A DNA stretch of 13,221 nt from Planctomycetaceae bacterium (GTDB lineage Bacteria > Planctomycetota > Planctomycetia > Pirellulales > Thermoguttaceae). The stretch spans positions 1 through 13,221 of the forward strand of contig JAISJZ010000209.1 in the NCBI GenBank assembly GCA_031261125.1, written 5' to 3'. Shown one piece after another: positions 6,148-12,105 of the stretch. A model generated the notes under the pieces. The model worked only from the letters and a program-made list of their open reading frames with translations, ran no database searches and was not told the DNA's origin. Every line of letters starts with the position of its first letter. Position 1 is the stretch's first letter. The position numbers and the translations under genes were made by a program.

Positions 6148-6648
6148 ATGTCTCATCCGTCATTGGATTCGCTTTCCTATTCCGTTGATACATACACTTC
6201 CGTTCCTTTGCCGCAAACGCCGCCGGCTACACTCTCGGCAACACTTTCAGACATCGGCACATCGCTGAAAGAGTTGCTGTCTGTTCAGAAACAGCAAACC
6301 GCCTTATTAACGGAACTTGCGGTCATCGCCCAGCGTTCTCATTACCGCAAAGCAATCGACTTGGGCTTGTGGAAACGTTCCAACCCGGAACTTGCCGAAT
6401 TCTGCAAACGCGCCGCCGGAAAACTGGAACGGATTCAGAGCGACCTGTTATCAACGATTACCGAGGAAGTTGACGATAATTACGAAACGATGATGGACAG
6501 CGAATTTATGTTAAGCGAATTCGTTGACCGGTTCGGGTTGAAATTTATGCAACTCAATTCGCTGCTGCAAATCCTGACACAACTCGGCAACGCCCCGGAC
6601 ATTCAACTACACACCGAGCCGCAGAAAGTTCAGGACCGTAAAAATTGA
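6148..6648 (+). CDS. Hypothetical helical protein, 166 aa
   Basis: I do not recognise a named family. The first 35 residues are rich in Ser, Thr and Pro (MSHPSLDSLSYSVDTYTS onward) and probably disordered. Residues about 36-65 form a predicted amphipathic helix (LSDIGTSLKELLSVQKQQ, then TALLTELAVIAQ) that could be a short coiled coil. The rest is mostly helical and charged, with an acidic stretch (ITEEVDDNYETMMDSEFML) and a leucine-rich end (MQLNSLLQILTQLG). There is no signal peptide or membrane span, so a cytosolic protein is likely. The frame is also open upstream to a TTG at 6001 that overlaps the rplU stop and would give a hydrophobic leader. I prefer the ATG at 6148 because a terminator and a near-consensus promoter lie in between. 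No clear Shine-Dalgarno is present. Confidence 0.65.
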   Translation: MSHPSLDSLSYSVDTYTSVPLPQTPPATLSATLSDIGTSLKELLSVQKQQTALLTELAVIAQRSHYRKAIDLGLWKRSNPELAEFCKRAAGKLERIQSDLLSTITEEVDDNYETMMDSEFMLSEFVDRFGLKFMQLNSLLQILTQLGNAPDIQLHTEPQKVQDRKN

Positions 6649-6658
6649 AAAACCGGGA

Positions 6659-6688
6659 TTATCATCTTGCCGAAAAGTATGATATAAT
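6659..6688 (+). promoter_or_regulatory. Extended -10 promoter for the 62-aa membrane protein gene
   Basis: Perfect TATAAT (6683-6688) preceded by TG with one base between (TGATATAAT), and TTATCA (6659-6664) as a 4/6 -35 box at an 18-bp spacing. The predicted start near 6695 leaves about 42 nt before the ATG. Confidence 0.6.
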
Positions 6689-6725
6689 ATAAAATAACTC
6701 CGTCCGTTGTCCTTGTTCCTGTTTT

Positions 6726-6729
6726 GAGG
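6726..6729 (+). promoter_or_regulatory. Shine-Dalgarno for the 62-aa protein
   Basis: GAGG, 7 bases from the ATG at 6737. It supports this short gene as really translated. Confidence 0.55.
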
Positions 6730-6736
6730 TTTTGGT

Positions 6737-6925
6737 ATGCCGAAGATCCTTTGCATTTCCTCGCTGGTTGTCGCGTGCCTTATATTTTTAATTTTCCTTG
6801 CCAATATGCTTGCCGGTATTCCGTTCGGCAAGCCGGACGGTTCGTTTTTGATGAATCTCGGTATGCTCATCGGTTCTCTTGTGGTCGGCGTTTTCAGTGC
6901 TTTGACGTTTTTGGAAACGAAGTAG
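6737..6925 (+). CDS. Small two-span membrane protein, 62 aa
   Basis: A short inner-membrane protein with two predicted transmembrane helices: residues about 5-26 (CISSLVVACLIFLIFLANML) and about 38-57 (LMNLGMLIGSLVVGVFSALT). They are joined by a short polar loop with IPFGKPDGS, where glycine and proline suggest a turn. It ends in ETK. The gene has a strong extended -10 promoter and a GAGG Shine-Dalgarno, so it is likely expressed despite its size. I recall similar tiny proteins with an IPFGK-type loop annotated as hypothetical in planctomycetes, but cannot verify this. The neighbours (166-aa protein, secreted phosphoesterase) have separate promoters and give no functional hint. Confidence 0.72.
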   Translation: MPKILCISSLVVACLIFLIFLANMLAGIPFGKPDGSFLMNLGMLIGSLVVGVFSALTFLETK

Positions 6926-6944
6926 GAGACGGATACGCGCTTTC

Positions 6945-6973
6945 TTGCCGAACACTCTTGTTCCGCGTAAAAT
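6945..6973 (+). promoter_or_regulatory. Candidate promoter for the phosphoesterase gene
   Basis: TTGCCG (6945-6950, 4/6 match), 17-bp spacer, TAAAAT (6968-6973, 5/6 match). The predicted start near 6980 leaves about 37 nt before the ATG at 7017. Confidence 0.45.
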
Positions 6974-7004
6974 AAACGGCGTTCCGTTCCTATCATTTCT
7001 GCAC

Positions 7005-7010
7005 AAGGAG
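7005..7010 (+). promoter_or_regulatory. Strong Shine-Dalgarno deciding the phosphoesterase start
   Basis: AAGGAG, 6 bases before the ATG at 7017. It selects this ATG, which opens with a signal peptide, over the longer frame back to 6945. Confidence 0.7.
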
Positions 7011-7016
7011 TTTCCG

Positions 7017-9041
7017 ATGCGTTTGTATGCCGTCCTCTTTCTGTTCATCACTGCCCTGCCCTACTTCACTGCCGCCCAAGACGTTAGCGGTAATATTGGT
7101 CATACCCGGCACCAATTCAAACACGGCGGAAAACAAGCAACCGTCAAGCCGGACGATGCCCGATTCACGACAAACCGCAAATCGGATATTGAACTGCAAC
7201 TAACGAAACCGGAGGACTCGTTCACATTCGTTATCCTCGGCGACCGGGTCAGCGGCGAAGATTCTCACGTTTCCGTTCTTGCCGATGCTGTCCGTGAAAT
7301 CAATCTGTTTGAACCCGACATCGTGATGAATATCGGCGATATGGTGCAGGGCTACAACACGACCGACCTCTGGCTTAAACAGAATGTTGAGTACAAAGGC
7401 ATTATGAACGAATTGAAATGTCCGTGGTTCCCGACTTCCGGCAATCACGATATTTATTGGGGCGGTCCCGGTAAGCCGAAGTATCAGCACGAAACCGATT
7501 TTGAGAAACACTTCGGTCCGCTGTGGTATGCCTTTGAGCATAAAAATAACTGGTTCATCGTCCTTTTCACCGATGAAGGCAACCGAGACACCGGCGAGAA
7601 AAATTTCTCCAAACCGGAAATGCAAAAAATAACGGAGGAACAGTTTCAATGGCTCAAAGCAACGCTGCAAAAGGCGAAAGATGCCGAACATATTTTTGTG
7701 TTTCAGCATCAGCCGCGGTGGCAGAACCCGAAAAATTACGGCGATGATTGGGAAAAGGTTCATAAGTTGTTCACACAGAACGGCAACGTGGCAGCGGTCT
7801 TTGCCGGTCATACGCACCAAATGCGGTACGAAAAGCGGGACGGCATTGAATACTTTACGCTGTCAACGACCGGCGGGCGGTACAACGAAGCGGGTATTCC
7901 GAAAATCGGGTATCAGGATAATTACTATGTGCTGAACGTCCGTAAGAACAAGTTTGATGCCGTCTCCGTCCCCGTTCGGCAAGTGATTGACCCTCGTGTG
8001 ATTACGCCGGCGGTCTCATCGGAATTGGCGAAATTGCAATCACTGAAATACTCCGTAACGAATCCGGGTATTGTGCTGCCTGCCGACGGCAAAGTTGATA
8101 CAACGACAATGTACGAATTCACGAACACAACGTCTGTGCCGGTGAATGTCAGTGCCGTTCTGACAAGTGCGGACAGCCGTTGGGAAATCAGTACCTATCC
8201 GCAGACCGCCGCATTGAAACCGGGTGAAAAGAAAAATTTTGAATTTTCTATCTGCCGCAACGCCGATACTGTTGATGGAGCGTTCCGTCTGTTGACGATG
8301 AAACTGGACATCACGGCACACATACCGGGAATGGAAGTCCCGATTCCGGCGGTGAACATTACCGTTCCGTTAAATTGGGATGCCTCGCTCAAGCAGCAGC
8401 GGATACAGGAACAAGCGGTACTGAAACTAGCGGTACCGGAGGATTACGCCGAGACACCAGCGGTGAAATTGGCAGCAGAAAAGCCGTTCACCGTCGAAAC
8501 GCAGTTCCGGGCAATGTCCGCTAAAGGAACGCAGGTGTTACTCAGCAAAGGGCGGGCGAAGGACGAAACGGCGTTGTACTTGACGGACGGCAGTCCCCGG
8601 TTCAAAATACCGGTTGACGAAACCGTTGTTGCTGCGTCGGCGGAGGTGAAGGCGGTACCGGGAACTTGGCATCACATTGCCGGCGTGTTTGACGGACAGG
8701 AGGCGAAGTTGTACTTCGATGGCAAATTAGTTGGTGCGAAAAAGTTGAACAAGCCGTTGGCGGCGCATAACGAACCGGTGATTTTAGGGGCATCGTTCAA
8801 TCGGGACAACGATTTGCAGTACGGTTTTGCCGGTGCGATAGACGATGTCCGGGTTTCCGGCACGGTGCGCTATACCGGCGAATTCAAGCCGGAGCGGGAC
8901 TACACAACGGATAAGGATACATTATTATTGTTGGATATGCAGCAGACCGTCGGTCGGTACATTGCCGTACCGGGCAGAACGTACCAGTTCGGCGAGTTGA
9001 AAGGCGACAGCCGGATTGTACCGGAAAGAACGTTAAATTAA
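7017..9041 (+). CDS. Secreted calcineurin-like metallophosphoesterase with LamG-like C-terminal domain
   Basis: A 674-aa exported protein predicted to hydrolyse a phosphoester with a dinuclear metal centre; the substrate is unknown. The N-terminus is a signal peptide (MRLYAVLFLFITALPYFTAA, cleavage near residue 20). The phosphoesterase domain spans about 68-320: FVILGDR (Asp76), NIGDMVQG (Asp108), SGNHD (141-145), FQHQP (His231) and AGHTHQ (His265, His267). The first motif is GDRV rather than GDxH, so one metal-ligand position is not His. Residues about 360-465 form an Ig-like beta domain (TMYEFTNTTSVPVNVSAVLT). Residues about 491-650 match a LamG/concanavalin-like fold (GTWHHIAGVFDGQEAKLYFD, then FAGAIDDVRVS), typical of extracellular carbohydrate or ligand binding. 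It is followed after 51 bp by the GYF/protease gene. Confidence 0.88.
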   Translation: MRLYAVLFLFITALPYFTAAQDVSGNIGHTRHQFKHGGKQATVKPDDARFTTNRKSDIELQLTKPEDSFTFVILGDRVSGEDSHVSVLADAVREINLFEPDIVMNIGDMVQGYNTTDLWLKQNVEYKGIMNELKCPWFPTSGNHDIYWGGPGKPKYQHETDFEKHFGPLWYAFEHKNNWFIVLFTDEGNRDTGEKNFSKPEMQKITEEQFQWLKATLQKAKDAEHIFVFQHQPRWQNPKNYGDDWEKVHKLFTQNGNVAAVFAGHTHQMRYEKRDGIEYFTLSTTGGRYNEAGIPKIGYQDNYYVLNVRKNKFDAVSVPVRQVIDPRVITPAVSSELAKLQSLKYSVTNPGIVLPADGKVDTTTMYEFTNTTSVPVNVSAVLTSADSRWEISTYPQTAALKPGEKKNFEFSICRNADTVDGAFRLLTMKLDITAHIPGMEVPIPAVNITVPLNWDASLKQQRIQEQAVLKLAVPEDYAETPAVKLAAEKPFTVETQFRAMSAKGTQVLLSKGRAKDETALYLTDGSPRFKIPVDETVVAASAEVKAVPGTWHHIAGVFDGQEAKLYFDGKLVGAKKLNKPLAAHNEPVILGASFNRDNDLQYGFAGAIDDVRVSGTVRYTGEFKPERDYTTDKDTLLLLDMQQTVGRYIAVPGRTYQFGELKGDSRIVPERTLN

Positions 9042-9082
9042 CTCCTTGCATTTAGCCGAGCGGCTTGCCGCCGGGATATTTC

Positions 9083-9087
9083 GGAGG
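9083..9087 (+). promoter_or_regulatory. Shine-Dalgarno for the GYF/protease gene
   Basis: GGAGG, 5 bases before the ATG at 9093. A small stem (GCGG-CTTG-CCGC, 9060-9071) sits 11 bases upstream. No convincing promoter is seen in the 51-bp gap, so cotranscription with the phosphoesterase gene is likely. Confidence 0.6.
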
Positions 9088-9092
9088 ACACA

Positions 9093-11549
9093 ATGGCGCA
9101 GCAATGGTATTATCTGAACGCTTCCAATGAAAAAGTCGGTCCGCTGTCGGCAAAAGCATTAAAAACGCTTGCCGATAACGGCATCATTACGCCCGGTACC
9201 GCTCTGCAACTCGATGGTGCCGCCAAAACAGTCGAGGCAAATGCCGTCAAAGGACTGTTCACACCGCAGACAATACAAGTGCCGAGACAGCCGCAAACGG
9301 CTTATTCCCCGCCGGGCGGATTCGATTTTCCCGACCTGACTTCGCAGGGACAAACACCGGACGGCTACGACCCGTTCGCCGCCGCAAAAGCGGCACAAGC
9401 AAGTCAATACACGTCCCGCGCCGCATCATACGGAGGAAAGAAGCATTCTTTTTGGAGTTCACTCCCATCACAAGTCGGGACGGTACTTGTTTCGCTTTTG
9501 GTCGTTGCCGGACTTTGCGCCAAAGTTGCCCGTCCATTCCTCCGTGCTGCCCGCGAAAAACAGAACACTGTTGTTGCCGACATTAACGAGGACGGCAAAC
9601 GGATTGATGAAATTTTCGATCGAATTAACACCAAAATTTTGCCCGCCGACGAAGAAAACCAACTAGTCGATGAAGGATGTGCTATCGCCGAAAAATGGAT
9701 TCAATCCGGCAAAAAAAACGGTCTGTTCCACTTCTGGTTCGGAATGTTCAAACTCGGAAAAGGTGATTGCGACGGGGCGATTGCCGAATTTAATAAAGGG
9801 ATATCAACGCCGTTCCAGTACGTTCCGGCGCAGGATGCTGATATGTGCAAGCAGAAAATGGAAGAATTCAAAACATCTATTCCGCTTTTGCAGAAACGGG
9901 TCGCAAACGGCGAATTAAGCCGTGTCCCGCGGTTGTCGGAGTTAATGGACATCGGACGAACCGGTATCACGCCGCGGGACTTAATCGGCGACGGCAGGCC
10001 AAAGCCGCGGCAGCAACATTCACCGCCGCCTGTTAATTCTCCGCCCGTCAAAGACCAGCCGATTAAAGACGAAACCGCTAAAAAAACGAACAAAGGACGG
10101 TTAAGCACCGAAGACATCGTTGCCGATGTTGAAAATTCCGTCGCTCTGATTCAAGGTAAAGAAGGAAGCGGTTCGGGTTTCGTTGTCCTGCCGGGAATTC
10201 TGGTAACCAATTATCACGTCATCGGTTCCGAATTTATTAACGAGTTAGAGATTTTTTTTCCGTCGGAAGAAGGCGGCAAACACGGACCGTTCAATGCGGA
10301 ACTGCTGTACTGTAACGATGACCGCGACATTGCGTTTTTGAAGTTGAATACGAAGGAACACAAGCCGCTGGCGATTGTCGATGATTACCGTTTCCGGCGG
10401 GGACAGGATGTCATTGCGATTGGTTCACCGGGACGCGGCGACGGCGAGGTGCTGGAAAATGCCGTCAGCAAAGGAGTGTTGAGCAGTCAAACCAAAATGG
10501 ACGGCTGCGATTACTATCAGTTGAGTATCGCGGTCAATCCGGGCAATTCCGGCGGTCCCGTGTTTAACGACGAAGGATTCGTTATCGGCGTTGTTACGCT
10601 GAAATCGACGGAAACCGAAGCGATGGCGTTTTGTATTCCGCCGAATGAATTACGGGAGAAAATCGAACTTGTCCGCAAAGGCGACGGTAAAGAAATTCAA
10701 GCAAGCCGGTCGCTGCACGACAGAATGGTTTACTGTAACCGCGGTGTTGAAAAGATAGCGGCGTTGAAAGAGTTGGCGGATGCACCCGCAGATGTCAGGC
10801 AAAAGTTTGTCAATGAAGGATTTTCGGACTTCGAAAATGCAGTGCAGCGTGCGCCGGACAATCCGCTGGCGCATTTCGGTCGCGGTATTTTCAAGGTTTG
10901 CAAAGAAGACATTAACGGCGGGCTTGCCGATATGGACAAGTCCATTGAATTGGCAAAGCAGCACACGCCGGATATGACAGAGAAATATACCGAAGTGCGG
11001 GACAAGTTGCGGGAGGAAATTGCGAAAGCGGGCGGCGGCGGACGGCGGATAATGGCAGGAGAGGGTTTTATGCCGCGGATGATGCCGTCAATGCCGTCAA
11101 TACCGCCGCCGATGCAGCGTCCGCCGGTGATGCCGCCCCCGCCGCCGGGATTGCATCAAAGACCGAATCCGGCTGACCGGTTTGCCGGTCGGATGCCGTT
11201 CGGCAGAGGTGTCGATAATACGGGAGACGGTCCGCCGCAGGTGCGCCCGGAATTAACCGAAGAACAGAAAAAAATGCAGGCGGAAATGCAGCAGCGGGCG
11301 TTAGAAGCACGGAAGAGCAGGTACGATAAAGTGGTTGCGAAAGAGAACTGGACATTCAACGGCAAACCGTTAAAAGGAACGCTCGTCGGTTATGACGACA
11401 AAGAAGGAATGGCAAAGTTCAAGTTGAAGGACACCGGCGAGGAAGTAGAACGGTATGCCAGTAGGTTTTCACTGGCGGACATTAGCGACATCCGCACTTA
11501 TGCAATGCACAACGGTATATCAATACGGAACCTGATGCCCCGCCGCTAA
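9093..11549 (+). CDS. GYF-like / trypsin-like serine protease / TPR / SHD1-like fusion protein
   Basis: An 818-aa multidomain protein. Residues about 3-55 look like a GYF_2 domain (QWYYLNASNEKVGPLS, then LADNGIITPGTAL). A Pro/Gly/Ser-rich linker and one membrane segment follow (about 129-147, VGTVLVSLLVVAGLCAK). Residues about 165-285 contain a TPR-like region (FHFWFGMFKLGKGDCDGA). The HtrA/trypsin-2-type protease lies at about 345-535 with an apparently intact triad: TNYHVIG (His375), DDRDIAFLKL (Asp412) and NPGNSGGPVF (Ser486). No PDZ domain follows. A second TPR-like region spans about 545-645, then a Pro/Met-rich linker (about 660-695), a charged helix, and an SHD1-like domain at about 742-805 (NWTFNGKPLKGTLVGYDDKE and a YASRFSLADI end). 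Flanking charges do not settle the orientation of the membrane segment. Proteolysis of envelope proteins is likely; targets are unknown. Confidence 0.85.
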   Translation: MAQQWYYLNASNEKVGPLSAKALKTLADNGIITPGTALQLDGAAKTVEANAVKGLFTPQTIQVPRQPQTAYSPPGGFDFPDLTSQGQTPDGYDPFAAAKAAQASQYTSRAASYGGKKHSFWSSLPSQVGTVLVSLLVVAGLCAKVARPFLRAAREKQNTVVADINEDGKRIDEIFDRINTKILPADEENQLVDEGCAIAEKWIQSGKKNGLFHFWFGMFKLGKGDCDGAIAEFNKGISTPFQYVPAQDADMCKQKMEEFKTSIPLLQKRVANGELSRVPRLSELMDIGRTGITPRDLIGDGRPKPRQQHSPPPVNSPPVKDQPIKDETAKKTNKGRLSTEDIVADVENSVALIQGKEGSGSGFVVLPGILVTNYHVIGSEFINELEIFFPSEEGGKHGPFNAELLYCNDDRDIAFLKLNTKEHKPLAIVDDYRFRRGQDVIAIGSPGRGDGEVLENAVSKGVLSSQTKMDGCDYYQLSIAVNPGNSGGPVFNDEGFVIGVVTLKSTETEAMAFCIPPNELREKIELVRKGDGKEIQASRSLHDRMVYCNRGVEKIAALKELADAPADVRQKFVNEGFSDFENAVQRAPDNPLAHFGRGIFKVCKEDINGGLADMDKSIELAKQHTPDMTEKYTEVRDKLREEIAKAGGGGRRIMAGEGFMPRMMPSMPSIPPPMQRPPVMPPPPPGLHQRPNPADRFAGRMPFGRGVDNTGDGPPQVRPELTEEQKKMQAEMQQRALEARKSRYDKVVAKENWTFNGKPLKGTLVGYDDKEGMAKFKLKDTGEEVERYASRFSLADISDIRTYAMHNGISIRNLMPRR

Positions 11550-11552
11550 CCG

Positions 11553-12062
11553 TTATTTCAAATTGGCTTCTGCATTTTTACTTCCTTTCGGACGAATCTT
11601 TTTGACATCCGGCTTGAAATCCGTTTTGATGTCGTAGTTAAAAACGTTCGTTTTGCCTTTGACGACTTCAAACTCGATTTTACTGTCAACGTTGAATTCC
11701 GGCGGCAAAATACCGACCGGAACGCCCATCATCTCTGGAATCGGTTCCTCGGCAGCGGACTTGCCCGTGTGACCGTTATACATATCCGTTGCTTCAATGC
11801 GGACGATGTACTTTCCCGGTTTGACCGCGTCCTGCAATGTCAAAGAAAATTTTCCATCATTGATGGAACCGGTACCGCCGGACTGCCGGTCGCCTGCGCC
11901 GTCTGCCGGCAGGAACGCAATTCTCGCACTACCGGAACAAGTGAGCGGCTTGCCGTTCAGCGTAATTGTTCCAGTAATGCTTTCGCGTCCGTCAGGATTT
12001 TTCTGACCGCAGCCGGAAAACGCAAGAAATCCAGCACAAACGAATAAAATAAAATAACGCAT
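11553..12062 (-). CDS. Planctomycete-type lipoprotein with transthyretin-like fold, 169 aa
   Basis: Probably an outer- or inner-membrane-anchored lipoprotein. The signal sequence MRYFILFVCAGFLAFSGC ends in a lipobox-like FSGC with Cys18 as the modified residue (Phe at -3 is less usual). The mature part has a carboxypeptidase-regulatory/transthyretin-like beta pattern: ITGTITLNGKPL (29-40), GTGSINDGKFSLTLQDAVKP, then GKYIVRIEATD. A long tail with PPEFNVDSKIEFEVVKGKTN and a lysine-rich end follows. Small lipoproteins of this kind commonly follow DUF1559 genes in planctomycetes, which fits the gene upstream here. The 43-bp gap to that gene holds only a hairpin, so they are probably one transcript. 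No Shine-Dalgarno is seen. The stop is 3 bp from the convergent protease gene. Confidence 0.82.
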   Translation of the reverse strand: MRYFILFVCAGFLAFSGCGQKNPDGRESITGTITLNGKPLTCSGSARIAFLPADGAGDRQSGGTGSINDGKFSLTLQDAVKPGKYIVRIEATDMYNGHTGKSAAEEPIPEMMGVPVGILPPEFNVDSKIEFEVVKGKTNVFNYDIKTDFKPDVKKIRPKGSKNAEANLK

Positions 12063-12070
12063 CTGTTGTT

Positions 12071-12094
12071 TAGCCGCCGCTTCCGCGGCGGTTA
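12071..12094. repeat. GC-rich hairpin, second copy of the element at 6037-6057
   Basis: TAGCCGCCGC and GCGGCGGTTA form a 10-bp stem (one G-T pair) around a TTCC loop. The core is identical to the hairpin at 6038-6055 except for one loop base. In the minus-strand transcript of the DUF1559-lipoprotein pair the loop reads GGAA, a GNRA tetraloop. No U-run follows in that direction, so it may stabilise or process the message rather than terminate it. Confidence 0.6.
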
Positions 12095-12105
12095 TTGAAA
12101 TGGTG

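Noticed and set aside
7200..7820. 206-aa minus-strand open frame inside the phosphoesterase gene
   Set aside because: Covers the conserved metal-binding motifs of the plus-strand enzyme and has no motif of its own.
11082..11099. Two tandem copies of ATGCCGTCA
   Set aside because: They encode MPS-MPS within a Pro/Met-rich linker and look like ordinary low-complexity coding sequence.
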